Shown: positions 1-12,792 of the stretch, piece by piece
Numbering within the stretch: the stretch's first letter is position 1
How the letters are laid out: every line of letters begins with the position of its first letter
DNA from: Verpa conica
Lineage: Eukaryota > Ascomycota > Pezizomycetes > Pezizales > Morchellaceae
Direction: 5' to 3'
Length of the DNA: 64,000 nucleotides
Assembly (NCBI GenBank): GCA_033030425.1
Contig: JAUFSD010000025.1
Coordinates: 1,150,291-1,214,290, forward strand
Made by a program: the position numbers and the translations under genes
The notes under the pieces: generated by a model
What the model saw: the letters and a program-made list of their open reading frames with translations, nothing else
Database searches by the model: none
What the model was told of the DNA's origin: nothing

Positions 1-212
1 GCTCGCGCGGTGAAGGTATATAGAGTTGAACTTAAGATAGGTCAGGCTAGAATTGATACATATTAAACGTTTCTTGTAAAAGATACCTGTTGAGTCCGGA
101 TGTAGATTTACCCATGGGGGTAGTATTTTCCAGAATGTGCTGTGTTGTGTTACTTAACAGATCTAGAACTCAAGGAGTCCAATTAAACACACACCGAGCT
201 ACCTACTCTACG

Positions 213-3200
213 ATGGATTCTGACGACGACGACTCCGATATCGGCAGTCTAGCCTCAAACTTGGGGGCTACACAGTTTACACCGTTCACCCCCAACTTAA
301 CCCTAAGAGATTCAAAATCACAAACGACCCTTTCGCTGCTATTGAGTATAATCTCTACAGTTAAAAGCCTTGGAATACCATACGATAGGGTTGATAACGA
401 TACATCTGTAAAGATTGGTGAAGGCGCTACTTATTGTGTCGAGAAAGCCTCTACAATAGCCGTAAATACTCCATCATCAGTTGCGATAAAAAGAACAAAA
501 TTCACTATTTCAAAGGCTGCGACTGAGTCCTACACAGATGACCCTTCCCTCCGAAGGCGCATAAGATCCGTTCTTCTTGAGCTTCAAGTTCTATCGCATC
601 CACCCCTCAAGGGTCATCCTAATTTTGTCCACCTATTGGGCTACACCTGGGAGGAAACTGCAACAGGATATTCTCCAGCAATTATCGTGGATCTAGCAGA
701 GTTCGGTAGCCTGGATGGATTTGCAACAAGTGGGCTCTCTTGGACTGATAAACGAATTCTATGCGATGATATAGCAGTAGGACTTGATGCCCTTCATTCT
801 TGTGGAATAGCGCACGGTGATATGAAGCCAGATAACATACTCGTTTTTAAACACCCTGAGCGGCGGTTTATCGCTAAAGTATCGGACTTTGAACACGCTC
901 TTCTCGGCACAGATGTATTGAAATATGGGGGAACTCCGATATATAACGCCCCCGAGGTACATCTGCAAGACCATCCTTCGCAACAACTGTCGATTCCCGT
1001 GAGGGATTTTCCTCTTTGTGATGCCTTTTCATTTGGACTCTCGGTTTTTGAAGTATTCTGTGATGGTAAACGATACTTTGAAAATGAGGATACGCGTCTT
1101 TTTAGAGATCTTCTAACGAGTTTCGACTACGGTAATCCTAATCTACCAATAAATGAAGTATGAAGAGTATCGAAAAATATTCTAAAGGGTAAACTGTAGA
1201 TAAGGATCGACTCTTGAGTCTTGCCTTGAAGTTTCTGGAGATTCAAGGATTTCATCCGGATATGTTGGGAATATGTAGAAGTATTTTCCAAGAAACCCTT
1301 TGTCCCCACCCAATAGACCGCTTGAGAGGGGGTTGGGGTCATATAAGAGAACTCATTGGAGCCGAGACTTTGTGAGAATTTCCAATCACATTTCCTTTTT
1401 CGGTAGGACTAATAGGGATAGTTTACTTCCCACATTGGGCTCGGGCTCGGGTGACCCTTTACCACTGCCGCTGAAGCACCTAGAGACAGAGTATTCGGTA
1501 TGATAATCTCCCCCCCTCCCCTATAGCTAGGATCTATTTCTAAAGTTTCTCCAAAGATTCTCTCGTTATACAAAAGCATATCCCTAAATAGCGATAATGT
1601 TCGGTCAGAAATAGTAGCAGAGCTACGGCATCACTCTAGGCAAAGCATGCTCCCGTCCGAAGAGCGTGCAAAAGCGGCATTCCAACTTAGCCTTTGTAGT
1701 GCAATAGGCTTTGGTCAACCGCTGAACATACAGGAGTCGGCGAACTGGCTTTCGCAAGCGGCATTACATGGGCATGAACTTTCCCTTATTATTGGTTCCC
1801 GGATAATGAATGCAAATAATTTGCCTATACCCGATGTCTTTTTATACAGCCCTGTTTCACAGGAAACCCGGAGTTTAATTGGCCTTCTCGAAGCCCTGAG
1901 TCCAGAAGACTATTACTCGAATGCTGTGCGAATTCTCTGGGGCGTGGAATTACGAAAACTCGCCATGAAGCCATTGGATGTGGAAGGAGCTATGGTATAT
2001 GTCTCTCCAAGGGAAGGTTTTCTTGAATGGTTCAATACCCACCGCATATCCTACGATCCTACAGCGCTAGGTGAATTTATTGACCGTAACTTTCTCTTAC
2101 ACCATTCCGTAGAAATTGGTGATATTGAGATATCCAAGCTACTTATTGAAGATGGTGGGACTATAAACTTGGTTAATGGTGCGGGGCAGACGCCTCTTTA
2201 TCTTGGTTGTAGAGGGGGTCATGCCGGTGTAGTGAAGATGCTTCTTGCTAAGGGAGCAGACCCCTCAGTATTCGACAAGAAAGGGATTACCCCACTTCAT
2301 TGGATTGTCCTCTTCCCTACGACAGAAATAGACGAGATTGCCAAGCTTCTTGTCTCGCACGGGGCAAATCCCAACTCGGCGGGGACAAGTGACTTTGGGG
2401 TTTATTTTGATAAACTTGGCCTTATTCTATGTGGCTCACCACTTAAATGGGCATGTCTTTGTCAAAATCGCTATGCTATGGAAGTTCTCTTATCATTGTG
2501 GTTTGACCCAGACCTTGAAGCCCTATCGGGTCTGATTTTCGACGCCTTAACTATTCTCAGCGCAAATATGGTGGAAACATTTATCTCAACTAGTAATATT
2601 TTGACAGTCCTCCCCGAGGAAGACCGAGTAGGACTCTATTCAATGATAGGGAGAACACCGGTCACAAACTTTCAAAGATGGATCATTCATGGCGAAGGCT
2701 ATCAACAGGCATACATGTCATGCGTTGATCTACTTCTACGGCACGGGATTCCAGTGGGCGGTTCTCTTCTGGGTGCCGCACCGACACTTAACTTGAACCT
2801 GGTTGGAGCATTGCTCACTCGAGGGGCAAACCCCTCTGTAAGAGACTCGAAAACTGGGCACACGCCGCTACACAGAGTTATGATGTACTGTATCGATCAA
2901 TTTCGACTTCCTAATGTTCTTGGGGTAGTAGAACTACTACTCAAAAGTGGTGCGACACTAGAGGAAGGGGATCCAGGTGATAGTGGCCGGCGGCGGACTC
3001 CAAACTTACTGATGGCCGCATGCGCAAACTCGTTTGCAGCAGCGTGTCCTGTAGAATTAATTAGGCTTTTTCTCTCCTACGGAGCCGACAAAATAATTAA
3101 TTCTCGTGTCCACACATCTACGCCACTTCATCAGTGCCATGAGGACCCGCGTGTAACAAAACTGCTGCTAGAGTTTGGTGCAGACCCTAACCTCGAAACG

Positions 3201-3851
3201 CTAAATCACGAAAGTTTAAGTAGAAATCTGGGAAATTATATGGAACCTAGGAAGTGTTGCTTGACCGCTGCTGGAGAAGCATTATTGGAAGAGATGTGGG
3301 AAGTCCTGGAGATACTGCTTGATTATGGAACCACTTTGACGGTGGGCTTAACTGGTGGCCATCAACAAACACTTCTCCATCTAGCTGTCATAAGCTACTA
3401 CAATTCAATCTGGTCATCTGGCTACAATCCTAGGGTCCTAGAGAGAACCGCCAGGTTTTTCGAGAAGCTTCTTGATCACCCAGTGATTCAAGGCGCAGAA
3501 TTAATCAACCTCCCCGATTGGACAAATTTCACACCTCTGAAGTATGCTATTTGGTTAGCTATACCACGTTGCATAGAGGCCCTTCTGGATAGGGGGGCTC
3601 AGATTGACAGAACATCACCAGAAGTTACCCCACGTATTGTTGCCGATGAATTCTATCGTAACCCTCCATATTTTGTGTATGACGACAATACTAGTGACAT
3701 TGAGTCCAGTCTCCGTCAGCGGCAACTATACAGGCAGTCAAAATCGATATACCGTATAGAGCTGAAAAAAGTTATATCAGTCCTCGACACTCATGCCAAC
3801 AAAACCCTTGGGCTGGTCTCAGAACAGGCAGTAAGCGACCCTAGCAATTAG
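213..3851 (+). CDS. Protein kinase-ankyrin repeat fusion protein
   Basis: The proposed model joins 213-1131, 1200-1371 and 1577-3851 (about 1121 aa). The N-terminal half is a protein kinase: an ATP-site lysine in VAIKR, the catalytic loop HGDMKPDN at residues 201-208, DFE (225-227) where DFG is usual, and an APE motif. The first intron (68 nt, GTAATC...TAG) restores the C-lobe, which continues as LLSLALKFLEIQGFHPD and ends near LCPHPIDRL. The C-terminal half holds about seven ankyrin repeats (for example GQTPLYLGCRGGHAGVVKML), introduced by the AAFQLSLCSAIGFG-type linker common in fungal kinase-ankyrin proteins. The join between 1372 and 1576 is uncertain: the 205-nt intron is longer than the others and its acceptor (AAAAG) is weak, so the gene could be damaged there. 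Start: first ATG followed by the acidic MDSDDDD segment. The fusion resembles fungal signalling or incompatibility receptors; its substrate is unknown. Confidence 0.75.
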
Positions 3852-5182
3852 GCATAGCAAAATTCTAGGTACTTACATATTCTTCTGTCATAATTGGGGT
3901 TTCTTATTAAATTTTTTGGCGCTGAACTACAAGGATTGGCCTTGAAGAGTTTGTATCTAGGCCTAGGGCTAGCTTTCCGCTATTTTTTTTTTCCATTACG
4001 ATGTTTGATATCGCTCCTTAATCAGTCACAATAACGCCTAACTCGTTAATATTGACCTTGGTATATCACTCACTGCTCCTCACTCCTTTACCAATACAGT
4101 TATGGGTTTCCAATTTCCGGGCCTTTCTACCTCTAGAGGACTCTTTACCCGCAGCAGCATCCAACAAAAAAAGATCTACCGATAAAATTCGCTCCGTGTA
4201 AGATCACTATCATCGTCGATAAGCTCCTCTGGTAACCCATCGCAAACTCGACAGTAGCAGGACGAAGGATATTACTAGGTATATTCTACTTGGGTGCGGT
4301 TCACTAAAGCCAGGGATGGGTATTGTCGGCCAATAAGATGGAAACTGTATTGGAAGGGAGTGTGGTTATATGTTTCTTGTTCTTCCTGGTATCTTTCTTT
4401 TAGGCTCTACTTGTGATCCACTTGTTATGCTGCGCTCTTTGTCAAAAATCTTCTATGAAAGACCATTATATCTACTTTGTGATAAAGTTCTAAGCTAGAA
4501 CCCCATGGAATCATAGGTGAGAAGTTGATTCACGACTTCTAGAGACCTCTATATTGCTCTATAACTATTGTCAGTATTATCTCGAGACTCTACTAGGGTA
4601 TGTATACGTATAGAGAGTAACAAGGGTGTTAAGTACGAGAAATTGAACTAGTTACTCGATGATCAGATCTTCTCTTGCTGCATGTATGAAATGATTCATT
4701 CATTCATTCATGAGATCCCCTCTCAACAATTCTATGGAGGGCTCGAGTGGTTTACTGTGATGCATAATGACGTTATTTCTTTCATAAACCAGCCGCCCGG
4801 GCCTTGTGATAGATACGAGGACAATAGATTCAACATCGTTAAAGACTTGGTTAACATAACTCGAGAGAAACCGCTGTACAACTAGTTAACGGCTATAATC
4901 TCGAGTTGCTCTATGTTGTGTAGTCATTCGCTAGTGGCAATAATAATAAGCGGAGTCTAGCCTCGTGTAGCTTTTCTTAGTACTAGTTTGAGTTTTAGTA
5001 AGTATTTAGCTGACTAGTTTAGGGTTGATCACATCTAACCAACCCCTCGCTCCCTGACTTAGGTTTTAGTTTAAAGTGGCATATAAGAAGCTGAAACCCA
5101 TATGTTTAACTCCTAATCAAACCTCCCAACATCCTTACTCTAACGTATACTGATTGGATCGTTACAGCCAGGATATCTTCAA
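3852..5182. other. Intergenic region, no recognised gene
   Basis: AT-rich spacer. An ATTC microsatellite lies near 4695-4711. A 67-codon open frame at 4682-4885 has no recognisable domain, and no RNA gene was seen. Confidence 0.5.
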
Positions 5183-5631
5183 ATGGCGCCAACATACTTT
5201 CCTTTCAACCACAATACCAACTCGACCGCTCCTCCCGTCTTCAGATTCGGATATAATCAAATTCTGGGGCAGATCAGCAATTCAAAATTGAATGGAAACT
5301 CTGTTCAGCGCCGAGGCATAGGTTTCGGTGAGTCAACTTATTACAAGTCCACATCCAACTAGCGGGCATCAAAAAAAAAAAAGAAAAAAAGAAAACTAAC
5401 CCAAGAATAAAAAAAACGCTAGACTCTACCAACACTATAAACCCAAACTTCACCGAGAAGATCCTGCTAGTTCTCATCTTGGCGTTCCTAGTAATTCTCG
5501 TCAAATACATTTTCTTCGCGGAAGCTAGTGAGGAGCGTATTATGCGACGCGAGAGACGACCGTCAGGTGGCTGGGTGCTAGGGACTAGTATGACGGAGTA
5601 TGTTTGGAGGGAGTCTATATATGAGGATTAA
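5183..5631 (+). CDS. Small single-pass membrane protein
   Basis: Two exons, 5183-5327 and 5423-5631, encode 117 aa. The 95-nt intron has a GTGAGT donor, an AACTAAC branch point and a GCTAG acceptor, and the spliced frame ends cleanly at TAA. The N-terminus is Asn/Pro-rich (MAPTYFPFNHNTN). One membrane segment (ILLVLILAFLVILVKYIFF, about residues 61-79) is followed by a basic stretch (RIMRRERR), which predicts a cytosolic C-terminus. No family was recognised. It lies 1.3 kb upstream of the metalloreductase on the same strand, but nothing in the sequence ties its function to it. Confidence 0.6.
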
Positions 5632-6955
5632 CTGTCCTCATCGCTAAACGCCCATCAAGGAAGGCTAGATGGTGTTTCAAATGTTTTACTTTAGTAGGTT
5701 TTTGGCGTGGATTATAGGGGGTTATGACGTTGGCGAAGGGGTGGCGTTTGGTCATGGCTATGGGATATTAGCTGGTGGTTTTCTTTTGTTTATATGTGGA
5801 TATTCTTTTGTCTTGTTTAGGGTAATTGATGGGTGTTCCTGTGGTATTAAAACTGCGCGTGCGTCTGTATATGCTGTCTTGACTTGCTAGTGTGGTCTCT
5901 CCCAAGGTGCTAGGGCTATAGATTCCAAAGGCTATCCCCTACCTTAAACGCAGTTGCATGTACTTAAATGATAAATTCATTCATTCATACCTTAAACGCA
6001 GCATTGGGGACTCCCAATCCCGAGTGAGAAGATGTGACCTAACAAACCCCAGAAGGAAATAGCACTAAGCCTGAAGAAAGCATTATAAAGATTACCCACA
6101 CCCACTCAATTCTATATAGTACCCAATATAGTAGAGTAGAATAAAGAGTACAGGGCCAAGGCTTCGGATGCCAAGAGGGGAGTCTCCAAGCTGCTTCCTA
6201 GTTGGTAACCCCTCTTATGTAATGCAGAACTACCCCGCAGGTGGGTCATTAATTATTCGGTATTGTTTCCGAATATAACGGATTAGGAATTGTGGGCTAG
6301 GGTCTGAATAAATACAGATTAGGTTTATCCCAAGAGTAATAATTTCATATGTATTAGGGCCTGACGAATAAGCCCATGTGTCCCTGAGCATAAAGAAAAA
6401 ACTTCTTATCTAGCTATCGCCTATAAAAAACAGACTATCTCTGGAAAATACGTAAAGCTTTACCTCCACCTTGTCCTAAGACAGATCCAGAGCGCATATA
6501 TGCATCGTGAGTGCGCTCATTTCACCCAGCGAACACGGTTACTGGTCCGCTGGTTACTGGGATTAGAGCGGTATTGAGCACGTTTCCTCCGTCTTGGCAA
6601 TTGACCAAGAGATTTTAATTGTGAGCAGGAACTCGACAAGTAGCTAGATTGATTCTGAGTATTGGATAGTATTTTACTCGATCTGGTAGATCTAGCAGTG
6701 GAGGAGGCGTTGGGTGGAGGGGGGGGCATTCTATAGATCTTCTTGGAATTATGCTATTGGCTCTTTTGTAATTAACTGTTATCGGATCTATGAGCATTTT
6801 TTCCGTACGCGTTGATTATCTGCTCATCCCACTCATTCGGTGGGAGGTTTATAGACGTACGAGCCCGCACTTTGGAGATCAGTAAAAGAATTACCAACAC
6901 TGCGGAACGTCGCACAGTCTTGATTCTACCACCAGGGACTTCACTGTGTGTCAAG
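5632..6955. other. Intergenic region upstream of the metalloreductase
   Basis: No convincing gene. An ATTC/ATTCAT microsatellite lies near 5970-5988. The proximal 180 bp before the metalloreductase start carries two GATA-type near-matches, listed separately. Confidence 0.5.
6779..6824 (+). promoter_or_regulatory. Two GATA-factor-like near-matches
   Basis: TTATCGGAT (6779-6787) and TTATCTGCT (6816-6824) each differ by one base from TTATCWGAT, the reverse complement of the ATCWGATAA site used by SreA/Sre1-type iron-repressor GATA factors. They lie about 130-180 bp upstream of a predicted ferric reductase, a known target class of such regulators. The assignment is inferred from motif and context only. 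Confidence 0.35.
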
Positions 6956-9087
6956 ATGTCGGTGCCTTCGGTCGTTAAACGGGAACATGCACATGCTACG
7001 GGAATACCGACAGGCTACTGGGAAGGGCCGAGAGCGAAGCCGTATGGGAATATGGGGATGGGTATCTGCGAGGGGAAGGAGAACTGCGACTATTGGGACC
7101 ATTTCTACCAACAACACAATAGCCATGTCCTGGGGATGTAAGTGCCTGACCTCCCTTCGTAAGTGATCTCTAAAGACAATAGCTAATCTGTGCTTATAAC
7201 ACCAGGTTCATAACGTGGGGAATCATCGCCGGGATTGTTCTCATAGCCGGCGTAATAAACTTTACTAGCCGTCGCCGTCAAGACCAGTCAAGTAAAGCCC
7301 AAGAAGGAAAGCCAACAGCAAAAAGAAATGATAGAGTTCACGGTGCCCTGGCAGCATTGTTCCGCCGTCACCTACTGCCACAGTCGCTGTGGGGCCTGTT
7401 TCCGCGTGTCACACGGCTCCAGGGACTCATGGTGCTCCTCTTAACGCTCTACTGCATCCTCTTCACGTTCATCGGCATCTCTTACGGCGAGTGGGTGAAC
7501 CCCACCACACCTCCGGGAAGACGAATCGGTTTTCTCGAATTCGGGGGTGATCGGACTGGCTGCCTCGCCTTCGCTTTCGTGCCATTGGTTTTCGTCCTCT
7601 CGTCCAGGGATAACATATTCTCGCTGATCACTGGAGTCTCTTATCAGCATTTCAACTTCTTGCATCGATGGGTGGGTAGGTTTATCTTCATCATGACTTG
7701 GGTCCATACAGTTCTGTGGTCGATAGAGTTGGGTATTATGTATCAGCCACAGCCGACGAAGTATATAACGACGTGGAAGAAGAGGTATTGGAAGTATGGC
7801 GTTGGGGCTACCGCCCTATTGACGTTCTTGTTTGTGCATTCTTTCAGGAGTGTCCAGAGGTGGACTGGGTATGAGTTTTTTAGAAAGAGTCATGAGTTTA
7901 TTGCGGTGTTGTTCTTGGGGGCTTGTTGGGGTCATTGGCCGGATATGAGGGAATGTAAGTTTTTTTCTTCTTTTCATTACGGGGTTTGGTTTTTGGAGTG
8001 GGGGGGTGCTGAATTGAGTAAAGGGATGATTGCCGGTATTGCCATCGTCTTCTTCGATAGGTTTGTTAGATATACACGCATGTTCTTCATCCACATGAAC
8101 TGGACTTCCGGTGAAAACGGTGGTAAGTGGACCTCCACCAGGGCAGTAGATACTCTATTGACGATTTTACATTCAGCATTTGGCCTACACGCTTTCGACG
8201 GCACTATTGAACGCCACCACGACACCGACGGAGTCGATGTTCTGATTCTCCGCGTGAAGGGAAGCGTCACTTGGAACGCCGGACAACACTTCTTTCTCAC
8301 ATTCCCATCCCTCAACTTCTTCGAGTCGCATCCTTTCACGCCATCGAATACTCCTACGATCCGTGAGGGGGCTTATGAGCAACTCTACATCATCAGGGCT
8401 CTCAACGGACAAACAAAACGTCTTACGAAGCTCTGCGAGGAGCCAGGTAAAGCTTACTCTCTACCAACTATTGTGTGCGGTCCTTACGGTACTCCGGTTG
8501 TTGATGAAACTGCAACAAACTACCAATTTATTGCCGGGGGAACGGGGGTTTCGTTCACTCTGCCGTTAGCTCAACAGAGCATTGCTTCGGCGGCTGGAAA
8601 AAGAAGGGTGCTTGATTTTGTGTGGATTGTTCGTCGGGCGGAGAACCTAAGGTGGATACAAAAGGACTTGCTGGAGTTGAAGAGGCAAGCGGGTGATGCC
8701 TCGGGGGTGGAGCTGTTCATTAAGATTTTTGTTACGCGAGAGGGGGATACAAACGGTTCATCGTCACCCCCGTCTCCAGGATCTATTGACAGTATTAATA
8801 CACCTGAAGTACTGGAGGAGAAGACAATGGATGTAGAGAAGGTGAGGCCGCAAGGGGATGATCATGATATCACCAGTTGGCTGAGGAACCACCATCCTCA
8901 ATGCAAGGATATCGTCACATCATTCCGCGATGAGTGTGTAGGAAGGATTCAAGTCCTGGCGTCTGGACCGCCGGAACTGGGAAGGGATTTAAGAGAGTCT
9001 GTTGCACTATGTAATGATGGAAGCAAGGTTTGGAAAGGTGATGTGGGTGGAGAGGTTTCTTTGTACTGGGACAGCAGGGAGTACTAA
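6956..9087 (+). CDS. Ferric/metalloreductase (FRE, NOX-like family)
   Basis: Three exons, 6956-7137, 7206-7954 and 8024-9087, encode 664 aa. The second intron (69 nt) keeps the frame open, but removing it restores the expected MREWMIAGIAIVFFDRFVRY segment. A short N-terminal ectodomain precedes several membrane spans. Probable haem-ligand histidines sit in FLHRWVG, WVHTVLW and RKSHEF. The cytosolic part has the FAD-binding HPFT motif, the NAD(P)H-binding IAGGTGVSFTLPL and a C-terminal ASGPPEL/ALCNDG region. The enzyme should move electrons from NADPH through FAD and haem to extracellular Fe(III) or Cu(II). The first in-frame ATG was taken as start. A CFEM gene follows 1.3 kb downstream on the same strand, consistent with an iron/haem uptake role. 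All catalytic motifs are intact. Confidence 0.9.
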
Positions 9088-10400
9088 ATTCCCTCTTGTA
9101 AGTCATAAAATTTAATTCTATACTCCCTGGCCAGTGGTCTAGTTATATGCGTTATCTATATAAAAGAGACTGGACATAGCCCAGTTGCGAGTGATTACCA
9201 GTGACGGAGGCAGTGACTACAGCGTGTGAACCCTAGAAGTGTAAATATTTGCGTAGGCCAAGTTATAAAACACGAGTACGCCTAATGTGGGCTGTGTACG
9301 AAAGGCGGGATAGAGCATATGTAGCTACCCAGGCACCCTCCTCCAAAGGCTATACAATGTATTCTCTTTCTCTGAGCCTCCGTCAATTCCAGAGTATACG
9401 TAATTCCTATCATTTGAAGTTGATCTTCCATTGAATACCTCACAGCCCACTACTAAAAACAACAGCGACCCAGAGCCCGTTTCGAAAGATGATCTCCCCC
9501 CTGGTGTAACAACCATTTCCGGCACCTGAATCATGAAACGTCACTCCCCGGCTACTCCCAGTCGGGTTGACTTTCCTTTACGTGCGCCTAAAGTGTATAT
9601 CCATTGAGAATTTGCCGCGCATTGGCTACTAACGCATGACTACATACAGCTGAGACAGTCCATCATTCTGATTGGTGCGCTCGGCCGAGTCCGCACCGCC
9701 TCGTATTACTGATATGATTCGTACGCATCGTACCAACGTAAGCACTTTCAGCCTTGGGTTTTTGTTATTCCCCCCCCCGCCTTGATGAGGCTCTACGAGT
9801 ATTAAGCTTCGGGGTTTGGGTCTGTACTACAGTTCTTGGAGGGGTGTACCGGTAGTACGGGGAACACATGTACAATAACGAGTTTGGTTAGAGTGGTATG
9901 TATGGATGAATTGGTTTTTATGTAGTCGGACTATTTTTGGCTGTAGGTTCAAGTGCAGTTTCTGGTAGGAGACTTTTGGAAGGTTCTCGTGCGTATTCAA
10001 TTTATGGCTTGGTTTCTTGTTCGTCTGTCTCGTAGGGGGGCTGGAGTATAAGTATTGCTTGGCGGGGGGTGAAGGAAAAAGAAAACAATAGGACATAAAG
10101 TGCACAAAACGATATGCATACCGCAAATCTTTCCCCCCACTCCATGGTAGATATAATCGTACGAAAGGAAATAAAAAATAAAAGTGCATTTCTCTACAGC
10201 TCGAACGAGGCAGAACCGTGGGCTGCATTGAACCGCGTCAGAGCGCAAGTGATCGACCGTTCACCCGTCTCTGCTGCTCTAAAGAAAGAGATAAATAGTA
10301 GGTACTCCTCCCCCGAGCTGAATACAGGAATCACTACCCACACACTCATCCATCCTTAAGCAGCTTCCTCACACAACAAACTCTACTATCGTTAAGAAAC
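9088..10400. other. Intergenic region between metalloreductase and CFEM genes
   Basis: No gene was supported. It holds a C-run near 9770-9778 and an A/T-rich 5' leader directly before the CFEM start. Confidence 0.5.
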
Positions 10401-11233
10401 ATGAGATACTCTACTCTTTTCCTCGCCTCGGTGGTCCTTGCGCTCTTCGGGGTATCCTTTGCACAAGGGCAAAATGATACTTACCAGGACATAAACCAAT
10501 ACGTAGAGGATATTCCGGTCTGTGTCCGCACTTGCTATGATTTCCTGGTATTCTACTACCAGCACACATGCAGGTACGTCTACACCCAATACACATTTCC
10601 CTGATGATAGTCTTGCTTGTGGTAGATTACTGATCCCCCCCATGTAGTAACGGGGTAGACCTTAAGTGCGTGTGCGAGACTCCCGAGCCAGATCTCACAG
10701 ACCCGATACTAGCACAGGCCTTCGGCGAGGCGGTGGCATGTACACAGAACTGCAGTATCTACGACCAAACCAGATTTGCTGCTGCTAATAACAAACTCAC
10801 CGATACTTGCGAGCCTTACTACTCCGTAAACGGTATGATTTTAAACTACCTATCTAGATCACATTTAAAAAAAAAACTAACCTTCGGTGTTCCAGGTGAA
10901 CCAACAACTGCAAGCCATGGATACTACGAGACAGCACTTGGTACATACCACACTGTACTAAACCTCTCATCTGGCTCCGGTTCAGCCTATCCCACCAGGG
11001 TAGCACATAACATAACTGGCTCTTTTGCTGGTCCTACGCCTACAGGCTCAGGCGCCCCAGTCGTAACTGGGTCTGTGACTGCTGCGTCTAATGCGACTTT
11101 GAGCACCTCTGTGGGGATCGCTCAGCAGACTGCAAACTCGGCGGATTGGAATATCAAACATAATTGGCAGATGACGATTGGACTTCCTATGATTGCTTCG
11201 TTGGTGTTGTCGTTTGGTGTGCAGTTTCTTTAG
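10401..11233 (+). CDS. GPI-anchored CFEM-domain protein
   Basis: Three exons, 10401-10573, 10648-10832 and 10896-11233, encode 231 aa. A signal peptide (MRYSTLFLASVVLALFGVSFA) leads into a domain with the eight cysteines of CFEM: CVRTC, HTC, KCVC, ACTQNC and DTC. A Ser/Thr/Gly-rich stalk follows, then a C-terminal hydrophobic tail (IGLPMIASLVLSFGVQFL) typical of GPI attachment. CFEM proteins bind haem or take part in surface adhesion; the iron role here is inferred from the metalloreductase upstream. Both introns (74 and 63 nt) have good signals, the second with CTAAC before the acceptor. Confidence 0.88.
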
Positions 11234-12792
11234 AGTGTGATATGTAATTTTTTTTGATGTCTCTTAATGTTCTTTTTGTTTTTCTCTCTCCGGGGCTTGA
11301 ACTTGGGCTCTTGGCGGTTTTGGGTTAGCTATACGCTCCTTTGGGTGTTTTTCTTGTGTGGTAATTAATAATCACAATTTTATTGGCTATATGCAGTCTG
11401 AAGTGGTATTTTTTTTCACTTCTAGTGTAAGCTGTGCTTAGATACTTACGGTAAGTACCGCGCGATATATAACGGGGTGTAACAATACTACGGGAAGAGA
11501 AAAAAAAGAAACACAAAGTGTGCTGATTCTCGAGTCTATAGTTTACGCCAGCTAGTACTGGCAGATTCTTTCCCTTCCCCCGCTCCCCCCCTCCTCTGGT
11601 AGGTGTGTGCGTAATGGGGTACGTAAGGTCATCAATTAGCACATAGAGCCTCGTGTGAACTTCTCTGCTTCGAGGAGTAGAATATTTGTATTCTCGTGCA
11701 CCTATACCTCCACCTATTACTACAGGCCCGGAATATTGCTCCAGCTATGAGGGAGAGAATACGACCTTTGCTTCGATCTTCCCCGCTCTATGTTCTTCCT
11801 CTGTCTTCCGCGGGTGTCCCGTGCCAAGACACTAAATGATATTTTGGCGGGGCACAGTGTGGCCCCAGCTGTAGCTAGCATTACTCTCTTCCCAACTCTC
11901 AAGTCCCGTATACTGCGGCACTTCCGTTGGTGGGATGTGAGATTGAGGGCATAAATGCACACGTAAGAGGAGATTATCACACACGAGAGCTTAAAAAGAC
12001 GGTCCTATCAGTAATAGAGACCTTTCTGGTAAAGTTAGGCTTATATAGGCTGTTGGGCTTGATAATTAATGGACGGGGTCCCAGTTGGATGTCTAATTTG
12101 GGCGAGCCTCAATCTCGATGGGAAAAAAAAAAAAAGTATTGGTATTACTAATTATTCATCGATGATTCTATAGGAAGATCCGCGTACACGTAATTTGTAG
12201 AAAACATGTTAGCGGTGATTGTGTGCTGCATTGTGGCCGTCTTTTTCAGAGTGTTCTGATGGCCATTCAGAAAGGAGTAAACTAGCTAACCCGGCTAACT
12301 TTGCTGTTGAGCTGGGCCGCCAAGAGAACTGGAACCTAACCCTGGGCTGTACGTCTCGGAGATAATAATCCGGGGCTGTTATGCATGATGAGCATTGTAG
12401 CAAAAGGAAGTGCAATTGCTAAAAATATACGAATCTCACATGAAGGGCCCGACCACCGATTATTTGCTATCTCTTGGGGCCAGACATTCGATATGCACCT
12501 TACCCGACTTGACAGCTGTCACGGGCAATCAAGGGCATACTGGACGGTACAAGTAATGCATGGAATCCTTGGTACCCGCGTACGTTTCATCATGGTGGGG
12601 ACAAAGAACTGTTTTGCTGTGGGAGGGATAGTTATAATACATTGGTGTAAGTATTCTCAAAAATGCTGAAAGAATTGTTATCAAAAACCTCAATGTTAGT
12701 ATAAGCAGTATTTTGACCCCAACAGCGGTCTCCAAGAACGAGACCAATAGAATCACCGCTATATCCAACATCGCCAATTACAAAACGCCTTT
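11234..12792. other. Intergenic region, no recognised gene
   Basis: Open frames at 11927-12151 and 12385-12669 lack recognisable domains or splice context. A partial telomere-like motif (CCTAACCCT) lies near 12335. Confidence 0.5.

Noticed and set aside
1300..1503. 67-codon frame between kinase and ankyrin parts
   Set aside because: No ATG, low-complexity C-terminus, and it conflicts with the spliced C-lobe frame; probably intronic.
7816..8339. Overlapping minus-strand frames
   Set aside because: Shadows of the metalloreductase exons; they lack any motif of their own.
12385..12669. 94-codon plus-strand frame
   Set aside because: Random-looking composition and no domain or promoter signal.
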